This document shows positions 1 to 11,810 of a stretch of 64,000 bases of DNA, one piece after another. Both the position numbers and the translations under genes were made by a program. The notes below the pieces were generated by a model. It did no database searches. It had not been told where the DNA came from and worked only from the letters and a program-made list of their open reading frames with translations. Origin of the DNA: Dipteris shenzhenensis (taxonomy: Eukaryota > Polypodiophyta > Polypodiopsida > Gleicheniales); assembly GCA_047967505.1 (NCBI GenBank), contig CM106541.1, one strand, 5' to 3'. Position 1 is the stretch's first letter, and every line of letters begins with the position of its first letter.

Positions 1-25
1 TAACATTCTCCTTCTCTAAAAACAA

Positions 26-703
26 GACTTATACTGGTATAAGTCAGGATAGGAGACCACTGGCTAAGCTATTATCAACCATAACCCTAACTTTCTGAAT
101 AGAAAGTTAAAAGTGACTCTCTTGCTGCAAAGCAAGCTTCCGGTCACTGATTACCTAGCTGCCTTGGGATAAAAGAAAATAGCCTATTGGGTATGTTTGG
201 CCATACACACTCACCAATAGCTGCATGCAGGATACTCCATGGTATCTAGCAAAAAATAATTTCCATCCTAGAATCCCTGATGTGAAACACATCACCAAAA
301 GTGAATCTTTTCTTACCAGATACGGGCCCATCAGTATAGGTTCTGAATGCCCTGCCACTATAGGAGTTCTGATGTCCCCATAATAGTATCTACAGTGTCC
401 CATACCACTGCATACTACCCATCCGGATGTTCCTATTTGGGTCATCAATGTAGATCCTTGGTCGGATCCAATATTCATGTGAAGGTCTACTAAGATTCTC
501 GAAAGAATCTCAAAATCTATTACTAGATTCTAGAAAATCAACCAAGATTTTCTCTTCTCTCCTTCCCTACAAAAGTGAGGATATATTTTATACCCCTGGG
601 CCAATTCTCATCACCTGAGAATCCTCATAAGGCTCACTCTGTTCAAGAGTTGCCTGTGATCCTATCCGAAGGATCCAATCCTATTCCTGCTTCTTCAATA
701 GGA
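26..703. repeat. Cluster of short perfect stem-loops
   Basis: At least eleven short inverted repeats with small loops follow one another. Arm pairs include 26-34/37-45, 88-96/101-109, 121-126/131-136, 184-190/214-220 (with an inner pair 191-195/202-206), 278-284/288-294, 493-499/504-510, 532-539/546-553, 604-610/616-622, 636-640/646-650, 658-663/670-675 and 679-685/697-703. Arms are 5-9 bp and perfectly complementary. No coding feature is supported here. I do not recognise the family; it could be an old element leader or a structured non-coding segment. Confidence 0.5.
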
Positions 704-2323
704 AAGAACACTAATATGCTTAATCCACAGAGTAGCAAGCATTGCACACATCCCCTCTCGCCAAATCCAGGCAAGGGATACAGGAATTCATAGTTCTCTA
801 GTACTCACGTTCCTTCCTGTACTCAAGGTACTGGATGAAATGAGTTTGAGAAGTTACCTTTCCAATTCTGCTATTGTTCAAGTGAGTCCACACTCCAAAA
901 CAACATAGCCTATGAAAGTATTACCCGGAAGACATGACTCTGTCCACCGATAAAGGTCCAAGTCTCCAACAGTAATCCAATCACCTAAGTGATGTATCTG
1001 AAGACCAAGCCCGAACCAGAATTTCGGCCATAGTCTATCCCAGGTAAGACTAGGTGTCCCATACCACGCAGCCCCATCTGCACACAAATGTCGTTAGGGA
1101 GACACATGCTTGGACAACTCACAATCAAGATACCCAATACCAAGGACTTATTGAATAGTTGAGAATCTGGACTTCGTAAAACACTCAAGATAATTCCAGA
1201 GCACAAGACAATATTTCATTACTTAGAAATAAGAACAAGAATTCTTTTAGAAAAATATCTCAAAGTAGCAAACATACATAGAAATATTTTATGACAGCAA
1301 AACAGAAAGCAGTAATTAAAATTTAAGTGGCAAAAATATAATTACATGCTTTCCAAAAAAAAGAGATCCGACTCCTTTCTCCACCCTATAGAGTGGTGGT
1401 TTACCCAACAATACAGTCCACCTGAGGTTTACCAACCAAAGATGGTGGATGATTATTCAAGACCTCATAATATAAGCTTTTCACTTCAACTTCTCCTTGT
1501 CAGAGTCTTTCTCACTGCTGCTGATTCATCCAGCATGAGGTAAATTTGGAAAGGGGCCGGGATGTTTCAAGGGAGAGTTCCTAAGGAACAAGGTGGAAAT
1601 ACCTATCACAAGTTTCCATTAGGAACTCTAATCATGGATGCATTCATGCACTACCAGACCACCACAAAACACTCTCCAAGTCCATAATTAACTCATCAGG
1701 ACATCACAGAGTCAGATCATATTGCAGCCCATCCTTACAGCCTCCATAGAAATCCAAGAGACCTCCTTCGTCCGTAAGAGTTCCAGGTGATACATAACCA
1801 GAGACTCCTGCTCTTCTGGTGCACCAAGAAAAGTGGACTAAGGCCTTAATGTTGTAGCTAACAGTCCCTGAGAATAAGGCGACTATCACAGCCAGAGCGC
1901 CTTGTTGAAGTGGCTGTAGCAAGTGCTGCTACCACTTGATTGCTCTGCAGATCAGAGAGGCGACTTCTCTCAGCAGTCCCAAAGCGTAGGAAAAGAGCGG
2001 CTGTCAGCTGTCAGCTGTTTGGCAGTCCAATCGAGCAAAGGAGTGTGAAGAGGCAGGGCGCATGGAGCAGATGGCTGAAAGACAGTATTCGCCAGCCTTG
2101 GCGCCATCACATAAGCCTCTAATCCTCTTGATTGTAGTTCGGGTTCATCCCACTTCGAATAGTGGATGACCTTCCGATTTGGATTGTTTGTAAAAGCAAT
2201 CCAGCCCTTCTTTAGACCCCAGGTCTAGATTTAGGTGAGCCAGATATAGCACATGAGCCATTAAAGCACTTTGCTTTAAATTTAGGCGGCTAAAAGCAAA
2301 CTCATGGGCTGCAAACAGTAAGA

Positions 2324-2328
<5 letters not shown>
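704..2328. other. Non-coding stretch, nothing recognised
   Basis: Only short, low-quality open frames occur here and none shows a known domain. A motif GGGGCCGGGATGTTTCA near 1554-1570 resembles the polypurine tract plus start of an LTR, but I find no partner LTR. Confidence 0.5.

Positions 2329-2364
<36 letters not shown>
2329..2364 (+). repeat. (GA)18 microsatellite
   Basis: Uninterrupted GA dinucleotide run of 36 bp. Open frames crossing it read Arg-Glu or Ser-Leu repeats and are artefacts of the run. Confidence 0.95.
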
Positions 2365-2367
<3 letters not shown>

Positions 2368-3205
2368 TTGGCGCCAGATAGGGCTAGAGGCAGATTTGTC
2401 TTGCGAGATAGCTCCATGCATGGGCTATGGCAAAAGTGGGCTGATTGCCTTTCTTGGAGAGTCTAAAAACAGCCATGAGCTAGAAGTAGCTCAAGTCCCC
2501 TTTCTAGATTCTCTAAAAAATCAAAGTTGCTCCAAATAGAGACAGGGTGACTTGCAAGTCAGTTCTCTATCCTATTCTTGGAAGAGCAAGCTTTGGCGAG
2601 AAGGCATTTCCCAAAATAGAAGCAGGGCTACTCCATGCCATCCTCCTCCCAATCTTGCCTGGCTTTTCTGGGCACAAAACTCACAATAGCAATCCCAGCT
2701 CGCCTCACAAGCTAGATGCCCTCTTGGGACACTTGTACGCCATCTACAGTCCGTCTTGGCCCTGCCAAAACAGTTCGCCACATCTTTGACTGCTCTCAGC
2801 TCCATCGCTGCACTGTAGACCTGCAACGAGTCTGTCTAGGCTTTCCCCAACATCTCCAACCGCAGGAAATGGGCGAATTGAACTGTGCTGCATTACCACC
2901 AGGAGGGCGACCAACTCCTACTGCCAGATAGCTGCTCGATTTCCCCAATCCAGCAAGTTCACCTCTGTTTCCTGTTGGATGAATCCATGAGCAAGAAGCA
3001 AGTACATGCAGCCCACGAATTCAGGCATAACAATATTCTGAACTCGCAAGTGAAATCTCAACCCTGAAGGGAGATTTCAGAATTCGTCTCTAGCATAACC
3101 CGTTCCTCAAGCGAGAATTTCATCCATATAGGAAGTCTTTCTCTAGAGCTAGAATCGAATCAACACCTCAATGCAAGAGGCCTAAGTTCAACATGGTTTA
3201 GAGAG
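2365..3205. other. Non-coding stretch with one hairpin
   Basis: No gene supported. A perfect inverted repeat with 9-bp arms lies at 3051-3059/3071-3079 with an 11-base loop. The right edge abuts a candidate LTR primer-binding site. Confidence 0.4.
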
Positions 3206-3217
3206 GCTTTGATACCA
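3206..3217 (-). promoter_or_regulatory. Candidate primer-binding site (tRNA-Met type)
   Basis: Read on the minus strand this is TGGTATCAAAGC, one mismatch from the TGGTATCAGAGC site used by many plant retroelements for initiator tRNA-Met. It sits two bases from a possible LTR terminus at 3220, the correct relative position for a minus-strand element. Confidence 0.45.
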
Positions 3218-3219
3218 AA

Positions 3220-3468
3220 TGAAACATCCCTCAACCAAGTCTGGTCAACCCTAGACCCTCGTGAGGTATCCAAGACCGTGCTCTAAACCACATGGACTAA
3301 AAAACAACAAACAAACCACGGGCCAAGCCTACAACCAACCCATCAGGGTTAAAGCTAGCAGCTCACCTCCCAGCTGTAGGCTCAATACATCGAGCCACCC
3401 CCGAGCTAGAGGTCTAAACCACCAAAGAGAATCAGCCAATCTCAGAGTCCAGAGTTGCGTCCCATACC
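3220..3468 (-). repeat. Candidate LTR (minus-strand element)
   Basis: The segment begins TGAAACATCCC next to a primer-binding-like site and ends CCATACCA where homology to a LINE reverse transcriptase begins. This is consistent with an LTR element inserted into the LINE. I found no second LTR in the window, so the call is tentative. Confidence 0.35.
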
Positions 3469-3600
3469 ACTCCAATCATAATGGTCCTGTAGTTTTCTGG
3501 GCTCATGGGATCTCCTACCTTGTGTATGGAGGTGATGGTGTTAAGGGTCCAAGTATGTGGAAAGTCTGTGCAAACCACTTCATTAAAGAGCTTTACTAAG
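3469..3600 (-). pseudogene. LINE reverse-transcriptase fragment
   Basis: On the minus strand the translation contains ITSIHKVGDP followed by ENYRTIMIG. This is the start of the reverse-transcriptase domain of plant non-LTR retrotransposons (pattern x-P-I-x-K-x-x-D-P-x-x-x-x-N-Y-R). It parallels the better preserved LINE at 42.6-44.8 kb, which reads IPIHKARDPMDIKNYNTLMIG. Only about 40 residues survive. The left side is cut by the candidate LTR and the right side runs into unrecognised sequence. It is a dead fragment. Confidence 0.6.
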
Positions 3601-4065
3601 ATCAGGCCAGGTTCTTTATCTCGTATGCAATGAATTCAGTGTGTAGGCCCTCATGATCTTTCGTCCGCCATTGTGAAGTTTGAGGGTTGCGTGTTTGACT
3701 CCACCAGCTATGAAAAATGTGCATGAAGTGGAGTGTGATACATGTGAGAGGTCATGTGCTAGCTTGTTAGTGACATCATATAGTGTGCATGTATAGGAGT
3801 GCCAAGTTTTGGTGTCTGTGAGAGGGGATGAGGCTTGCCGCTCAAGGAACCTCTGCCAAAAATTTTTACTAAATAGAAAGTTTATAACTCCTGTTCATTT
3901 CGGCAAACGAAAGCCTGCGTCTTCCGTCGAAACCAGACAACGGTACTTGCGTATCATCTCTGTCTTGCTTGGAAGTTGAAAGATGATCCTTGATTTTGAG
4001 TCAAAATTGTTGTCACGAGGACGTCAATTTATGGAAATTTTGATTTGCATCAATAAAAAGAGAAC

Positions 4066-4700
4066 TGTGGGGACGCCCACAAGGGACTAGAAATAGTCCA
4101 AGAACTAGAATGCATGCATTAGACTAACCTTTAATGGGTTAAAGTGTTGGATTTTGTTTGTGACAATGTGTAGGACCAAGAGGAGTGCAAAGAAGCCCTT
4201 GAATTAAGGGGAAAGTGCAAAAAGCTGGACCTACCAAGGTAAAAAGCACCTGGAAAGTAGGCGCCTACTTTATGGAGGTCCCCAGCAAGGCAAACGAGCA
4301 AGAAAATCAATGCAACTTTCAAGAAAAGCCCTAAAATCTGCAGAAAAAGGTTGAAAGCTTGGTTTTTGTATAAATATAGCTTTTAGGAAGAACAAACGCA
4401 TAAAGATAGCTTTTAGAAAGCACTAAAGCTAGAAATAGCTTTTAGAAAGCATGTTTAGCTTTTTGCTAGGCCAAGTTTATAAAAGGAAGGGCCCTTGAAC
4501 TCTAGATTCATTCAGTTTGTACTCAATTCATGCTCCTGTGAAGAGCCAGTTGTACAAAGACTTTTTTCCTATTGCAATAAAGACCTTCGAGGATGCGTCT
4601 AAACATAAAAATTACGTTCTACTACTCCCTCTCTCTTGGAATGACAATCACTTGCAATGTCCATTCTAGCATGTGAACTTCCAGTATTCTTACTTGTGAA
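4066..4700 (+). promoter_or_regulatory. LTR-like promoter block (possible solo LTR)
   Basis: The block starts TGTGGGGACGCCC. It holds about three imperfect copies of a roughly 32-bp A/T-rich repeat containing TAGCTTTTAG (about 4,375-4,465), then a TATA box TTATAAAAGG at 4477-4486 and an AATAAAG polyadenylation-like signal near 4577. TATA, short transcript and AATAAA in this order is the layout of an LTR. No partner LTR, coding region or target duplication was found, so an ordinary promoter is also possible. Confidence 0.35.
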
Positions 4701-6700
4701 CTTTGGCTACTCCTACAACTGACTATACATTTCATTAAGATAGTCTCTTGACTGAGTACTCATATGACACTAATATTTCCACATATGAAACCACATCAAC
4801 GCCATAATGCAAATTGAATCAAGTGACATGAACAATAAGCATGTTCAACTCCAATTAGCGTCATCACTTCGTAAGCTTGACCTCATTCCTAGCCTATAGG
4901 ACACCGTGTTCAACTCATCTATAGCAGTTGAAGGTCATCTTTTTGCTTGTCTTATTTTTCAATCAAAGGGGGGTGGGGTTGTCCTTTGTTCTTAAACTGT
5001 ATTGGACTTGTTTGTACTTATGGTTGGGAACTCTAGTATGCCACGTATTTTGTTTCTAGCAATTCTCATGTTACCTGCCAAACCTTGATATATTTCTCGC
5101 CCTACCGACAACAATTTGGGCATGAATAGATAAATCATAATTAGTGCACTGAATGCCATACTGTAGTACAAAAGATTAGCAACTAGATATCGAAGTTGGA
5201 AATAGCCTTTATCTGTATCTCATATAATATATCACATAATTTATATAAGATGACATGCAGACAAACTTTTTGAAGAAGTTCCTACAAGATAATCTGAGTG
5301 AGTTTCTAAGGAATTTGATAGACATCTCTACTTGTTTTTAGGTGATGATCAATTCTACTGAGAAAGTCATGTTGGCAGCAAATCCTAATGTTCTGGTATG
5401 TGAGTGTGAGACCATGCGCTACAGTAAATTTTCCCCCCTGTGAAGACCCAGGTAGTTTAGCGTCGGTCGTTTCCTTCTTGGGTTCTTTTGCTGGTGGCTC
5501 ACACTCCAATCTGAGTCATTTTTAATTCCAACCTGTATTCTGTCGATAAATTTTCATCCCTTAGGAAGACCTTAACAGTCACACTAAGAAAACTTCAACA
5601 TTTCCAGAGTGTTTTGAATCTATACCAACATACTTAGTGTGACTCTTAACAGTCACGCTGAAAATACGTCAACATTTCCACAGGGTTTCCAGAGGTTTTT
5701 AAATTAGAAGTTGAGGTTTTTTTTCATTGCACACTATATAGTCTGACAGAAGGGTTCATTCGTGCTTGATCATACTTGAATATTTTTTATATCAGGCTCC
5801 ATGTTCTTACATTGCAATTAACTAGATCAGAGTCAGATACACCAATTGGCTGTTCTGAAAGATGTGGAAAATAAATATGCTGAATTAATGTTACTTGAGG
5901 TGCAAAACCAGTCTTTTTGGGATTAGTTTTGATTCCAAATTGAAAGCACTAATTTAATTTTCCCTATCCCTCGTATCATTTTGTCAAATGCAGATGATCT
6001 AATTGTGGATCCTCGAAATTTGGAATCGTTGAGGGAGTCTGACTGCCCAGTCATAAGTGGAATTGTCCAATGTAGTTGTTTCCTTTTCCAATAGTGAAGC
6101 ACTCTCGCCTTCTATCAGGACACATTTGAACTCCCAAGTAACATCGATTTTGCTCTCTAATTACACTTTTATGCCTTGCATTATGATCTTCCTAATGAGC
6201 AAACCTGAGGTTTCATATATGCTTCCTTAATTGTATACAGGCTATTCAATTTCATAGTCGTCATGGTCATATGGCCTCTTCATTTCATGTGGTGCCTCTC
6301 CAGCTTGAGAGTCTTGTGAGCATATTAGCTAACGTTAAGCTATAGAGCTTCCCAAGAGCCTTTCTTTAGAAATTGAAGATGAAAGAAAATGCTCTTGATA
6401 TTGCTCTACAATACATGATATTTTGCTTTCCACAAGATAACGTAGATCAGGTCTGACTCCATGCTTAAGTCTCTACGTGAAATGATGTATTTCAATTCAA
6501 TCTCAAAGTTTGGTCATGGCAAACAACATTGGTAGCACATGTTATGATTTTTACTTTTTAAAACCTTGTCTAAATGAGATGCTAAATTCGGATTTGGTAA
6601 ACATCTTTCTTAGCACATGTTAGATTTTAAATAGTTGGCTAGATAAAATATTCATTAGCTGTTAAAACTTCTAAGGCCAGTAGTCTGATGTCCTCATATC
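4701..6700. other. Non-coding stretch with one inverted repeat
   Basis: No gene supported. A perfect 12-bp inverted repeat AGTCACACTAAG / CTTAGTGTGACT lies at 5577-5588 and 5633-5644. The flanking CTTAACAGTCAC is repeated directly at 5571 and 5645. It may be a decayed short inverted-repeat element. Confidence 0.4.
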
Positions 6701-6822
6701 TTTTGAGCCATTAAGGATCATAGTCCCCACTAATGAGATGAATACATATTCCATCTAGTGCTTTTGAGCATCAAGGATCACAGTCCCCATTGATGGATGC
6801 ATATTCCATCTAGTACTTTCAG
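6701..6822 (+). repeat. 61-bp tandem duplication
   Basis: Two diverged copies of a 61-bp unit beginning TTTTGAGCCATTAAGGATCA (6701) and TTTTGAGCATCAAGGATCA (6762). Both contain the string CATATTCCATCTAGT. Confidence 0.8.
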
Positions 6823-8067
6823 CAAGTCTCTATTGATTTGCAGAAGGGTGGTATGAAGGTTTGCTCATCTTTGGCTGTGCAACAGTTGGTTCAGTCTGGC
6901 TTTCTTTCTTATTCATTCTTTTCATAGATGGCTACAAGCGGTTATGGGTTTTCAGGTGTCTCACTTGTTGTCATAAGTTCTTCTTTAATCGGTAGTAAGG
7001 CATCACCCACTAATGTGGAGAGCATGAAATGCTGACACATGGCAGCAGTCGTGTCTCTACTACATGGCTATAACATGGGCAGCAGTCATATCTTAGAATG
7101 GGGCGTGCTATGTGGTTGTATGTGGCTAGCCACACGGGCCTGTGGATAAGGGGCAATAGGCTGGGGCAGGAGCAGATGCAGCCACCAAGAGCTACCAAAT
7201 GACAGTACAGAAGGCTTGCGATAGGGTCGATGCATAATCAGGTATAGCCAATGACAAAATTGTTTTTGGGGCTGTGCTACACTGTGTCTGTGGGTGATAT
7301 TTTAAATTTGGGCCTCTTCTAGGACCACCCTTGTGGCATTCTCTATGCATATGTCTGGCATACTATGAGATTTGAGGCAGTTCCACTGCCTCTACCAAGA
7401 GGGACTCTCTCTCTCTCTTGATTCATTTCCAAGACCAGCACGTCTGTGTCGGTCTTTATCTGATGGGGATGCGCCGACATAGAGAGACTCTTCTGAGACA
7501 GATCAGACAACCTAACGCCGACAATCCTACCAGAGCCAGAGAGAGATTTGTATGAACATGTCACAGATTTGTATGCCTTTGAGTAAGCCCCAAGACACAA
7601 CGGAGTCGAGGAGAAGTTAGATGATATGAGGGTAGAGTGGACTAGTGAGAGGAGACGGCATGGATCAACAAAGCAAAGAGTGGCTAGACTACGCACCATG
7701 GAGGCTCAACCTATCACATCCTTTATCCGAGGTGAGAACTAGAGTCAAGGGGTCACTCTCGACATGGCACGCATGTACAGAAGTCTCGAAAACCACACCC
7801 CCCGCCATTGTGTGAGATGACACGACAAACGCAGCTTCGAGATATCCTTGTATCTCATAGGAGAGTTACCATGGCACCTGGATATGCCATTTGAGTATCT
7901 GAGTCTCCTATATGTATTGTTTCTGAGTTATGATTTTCTTTAAGTTTTTCTTAGCACTCTGTAGGGTCTTTGTGTACCCCTTGCTTCAATTCATAGTGGC
8001 TTGTATGAGTCACCCTATGATTGTACTTGGTCTCATAGGCCCGAGAGGCCTCCCAAAGACATTAATA

Positions 8068-8070
<3 letters not shown>
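6823..8070. other. Non-coding stretch, nothing recognised
   Basis: Several open frames of about 60-120 codons occur (for example 7343-7699 minus) but show no domain, composition bias or splice context to support a gene. Confidence 0.5.
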
Positions 8071-8114
<44 letters not shown>

Positions 8115-8126
8115 CTCTCTCTCCTT
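8071..8126 (+). repeat. (CT)n microsatellite
   Basis: Forty bases of perfect CT dinucleotide, then an interrupted GTGTCTCTCTCTCC tail and a T run. Confidence 0.95.
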
Positions 8127-9114
8127 TTTTTTTTGGGTTTTTATTTGTTCAATATATTTTACTAGCCACATTGATTTATTTTAAGTAGAAGCAAACGATA
8201 AGTCCCTTTTTAAGGAGAAAGTACCCAAAGAATTCAAATAGTGTTTAGCTATAAGATTGTCTTGTTCATGTTCTAGAAGAGATAAATCATCTACCGTGTT
8301 TATACATTCCTTGTATCCTATCAATAATTTATTTGAATTCACCTTTTCTACTAGAACACACACTATATTCACCCGGTTAAGTAAAAGCTCCTAATCTACT
8401 CAAGCAAAAGCCTAGGAAATCTTGCGATAACTATTAGGCGTGGGAGGCAAAAACCTAGAAAAGGAGAATCGTGAAAGTAATTCTAGCTCAAGGACTAGAG
8501 GTGGAAGAGGTAGAGTGGGTAGTATCGTCATGGGATGAGGGGTACTTCAAACTTCAATAAAGGGGGAGGACACATGACATGTAATGGTCACCATGGCCAT
8601 ACATGAAAAATTTTACAAATTTAGTAATTGGTGAGCATCTCAAGGGAATGAATTATGACTCTTGCTTTTGACATAATGGCCATACGTGAGAGCAATCAAC
8701 GTGAGTTGTAGGGGCGATGTTTGCCAAACTTTAAAGGAACTTTAATTCATATCTCATTCTTGTCAATACTTTTGTCTCAAGACTAATCTTGTCTAGTTTG
8801 TAAATTTCATCTTTCTTGTGCAGTCTTTTAAGTATGTCATTTTCATCATGCATCAACCCAACATGTAGTTATTAATGATGATGATGACTATATGGGTTTA
8901 GACTTATTTTACTTATCTAATCTAAAGTCGACAATATTGGCAATTGGCCTCCAAGATACATTAAGTGATCCACAACTTTTATTGGTATACTTTCAGCCTT
9001 GAAAGAGACTCATATTTTAGTGATTTAAGAGCTTTTTAAAACCACTTTTTAGCACTTTTTAACCCTTCTGTGAGTACTGTTAGGCATTTTAGTGCAAACA
9101 GAACTACCGGCTAT
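8127..9114. other. Non-coding stretch, nothing recognised
   Basis: AT-rich sequence without supported coding potential or clear repeats. Confidence 0.5.
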
Positions 9115-9340
9115 GGAGCTCCACTTTGAAAGGAATATTGTCCCACCATGCAAGCCTTTGAAAGAGGTTGACATAAAATGAGTCACTAGTGGAGCTCCAC
9201 TTCGAAGGAAATATTGCCCTGTCATGCAAGCCTTTGAAGGTTAGGCATAAACAAGGCCACCAGGAGAGCTCCACTTGAAAAGGAATACTGCCCTACCATG
9301 CAAGCCTTTGGAGAATGTCAGACATAAATAGAATAGGCCC
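9115..9340 (+). repeat. Tandem repeat, three ~75-bp units
   Basis: Three consecutive imperfect units start at about 9115, 9191 and 9265. Each carries GAGCTCCACTT, then AATAYTG, then CATGCAAGCCTTTG, then a variable GACATAAA tail. Units diverge by substitutions and small indels, so the array is not recent. Confidence 0.85.
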
Positions 9341-11710
9341 ACCATGCATAGGTGGAGACGAGGCTAGAGATGAAGACGTTCAATGGGCAAAAGAGGTAAA
9401 ATGGAAAGTCACTCAAGAATATGAAGCTTGAATACAACACATGGCATTATAATGTTTGTAATGCAATGCAACCACATTGTAGAAAGAAGAAGATAAAAGG
9501 GGGAAGATGTTCATAAAAGCAAGCATGGCGAACAAGGAGCAATGGAGAAATAGGCGATGAGCAGTGGAGAAATAGCATTTTGTATGAGATGAGGCTTTTT
9601 TATGCCTACATCTAAGCATTACCAACCCAAGAATTCCTAGTCAAACACGTGCCATTTGACCAATTGGCATGCCTAAATTATCATGAGTGGTCTTCAATCA
9701 ATCAAAGTCAATATGGCCCTTGAGGGGTTCCCTTTAGGGGCAAGGGCCATATTGTCAAGTCCCGCTGGCATGATTCACCTACAATCATTGTGGGTGGAAT
9801 TAGACTTCAATCAATCTGAACGGCAGGCAGCCTAGAGGCATGTTTTGGTTTTGTGAGCTCTCCTTGAGCCACGTGTCACAATCTTGATCCTTGATCTTCA
9901 TAAAGATCTAATGGTGTGAATTTTGCTTTATTCTTGAATGCTTTTTTAATGGTTTGTGTGCTTGGTAGGGGCACATAGGCACGTCTTCCCTCCGTTGAGC
10001 TTGGCCTTTGAGGTTGCCAGAACAGAACAGTTCCCTGCACTGCAGTGGAAGCAGCCTAAAATTTGATTCCATATGAGCCTTGATGGACTCTTTATATGAA
10101 TCACAATAGAGAGAGCCTAGAGGCCGAAGCCTGATACCTGATTGCGAAAAAATTACAGTGCACATGATTTTTAAGGTGACACGCGGCCTATGCATACGGT
10201 CTGAGCTTCGTTGAGGAACACAATAAGATGCAAAAGCGCAACATCATAGACCATGCAATGTTTCAGAAAACCAGATGAGCAGAACCTTTATGGTTGATGC
10301 GAAGTCAAAAGAGACGAGAAGGAGGGCGATCTAAAGAGATACAAAAGGCATGAGCAAGAGAAGCTTCTAAGCCTATCATGAGGAGAATAGAAGCAAGGAG
10401 ATTGAGGAGAAGGGACTATATGTGAACTTGGTGAAGAGCACGATGAAGGTAAGCTAGAACTAAGACATAGCTATATAGAATTCAAGTACAGACGTCAATT
10501 GATGCACTTCTTCCATCGTCATGGCCAGCTAGTTCTTGTATGCTAGATTGCCATAGCGAACGCTAGCCTGATCTTCCTTCATCTACTGTCTGCGCTAAAT
10601 GCTTGCAAATCACTCAATTAGCTATAGCACCCCCACCCAAAAAAGTAACCTTTGTGGACTCACGTAGACATGAAGAATGTAGTGTGAACAAATTCGCCTA
10701 ATTTGTCTGTAGCGCCCAATCGCACTGCCATTCACCAAAGTTGTGCCTATGTTTTAGCCTTGCCCATGACATCCCATAACCTTATCTATCTTCTCCCTCA
10801 TTCGATTTGATCACATGCTGTCAGTAGCAGTATCCGCATCCACCAGAAGGGTAGCGTGCGTTTCTTTTGTCACTTCTGACTTTCCTGCAAAAGTCTTTAG
10901 ATGAGAGAAGGCTGGTGTTAAAGGTAGTTAACATGGGGCTCCTAAGCCACCATCCCTTGCGTAGGTTTTCTCAAGCATCTATCAAATCACCGCCCCTACG
11001 ACAGACTTCACGAGGCTGATATTGTCTGCGCACCAAGAAATTCACTAGGACCGTAAAACCCAAATATTCCATGACAAAACCATACCTGCCCCTCTCGCAA
11101 CCGGCTCCTCAAACTCCTCTCCATCCTACTCCTGGGCTTCAAGACCATGCGCCATACTCTGTAAGTCTTCCAGCACCTCGATGATTGACGGAACAACATC
11201 CCATCCACACGAGGTGGGATTGATTCCTTCCGAGACGAGCTCCGTCAAGATATCGGTTCAAGTCTCTAAAACAATGCCACCATAAGAAACTCAAAATTTC
11301 AACAAGTCCCCTACACTCTAGTGGGAGAACTGTAAGATGAGCGTCACAACATCTAAAAGTGTTATCAATGTGACGATAATTAGCACCACGATCCAGGCTG
11401 GTTTGGCCACTTCATTTCTCGGGTTGAGATGTATCCCTCAGTAACGGTCCCTAACAAAAGCGGGTACCATTGCAAGCCTATGCTTTGGAGAGATTTTGCA
11501 TCCCTGAACTATGTCAACCGAGTTTGCTTTTGTTTTTAGTCTTTGGCCAATGTCTTTGTTGGACTGATTCCATGAATGATTTGTAGAGATTTGATTTAAA
11601 GACAATGAAATTCTGAACATGTTACTTTGTCTCTTCAGGTACTTCAACGCTAGAAAGCTCTACAAGGCTATGATCATTGCAATCATAGCCAAGGGCTCAA
11701 GGGTTGTGGA
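9341..11710. other. Non-coding stretch, nothing recognised
   Basis: No domain-bearing frame seen. Short open frames at 9413-9625, 9908-10195, 11008-11208 and 11438-11647 (all minus) have no support. Confidence 0.45.
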
Positions 11711-11810
11711 ATACAAAGAGCTTAGAGACGATGCTCAAAAGCTCAAGGAGTCTTTTTCTAATACAAAGAGCTTAGAGACGATGCTCAAAATCTCAAGGAG
11801 TCTTTTTCTA
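11711..11810 (+). repeat. Near-perfect 50-bp tandem duplication
   Basis: 11711-11760 and 11761-11810 differ at only one base. Fifty is not a multiple of three, so the duplication would shift any frame through it. The near identity points to a recent event. Confidence 0.95.

Noticed and set aside
2145-2539. Ser-Leu / Arg-Glu repeat open frames; similar frames at 7930-8184 and 29473-29709
   Set aside because: Products of the GA/CT microsatellites on either strand.
3660-3710. tRNA-like T-arm (GTGTTTGACTCCACC)
   Set aside because: No A box, acceptor stem or anticodon arm can be folded around it.
7343-7699. 118-codon minus-strand open frame
   Set aside because: No domain, ordinary composition, no promoter or splice context; frames of this size are expected by chance here.
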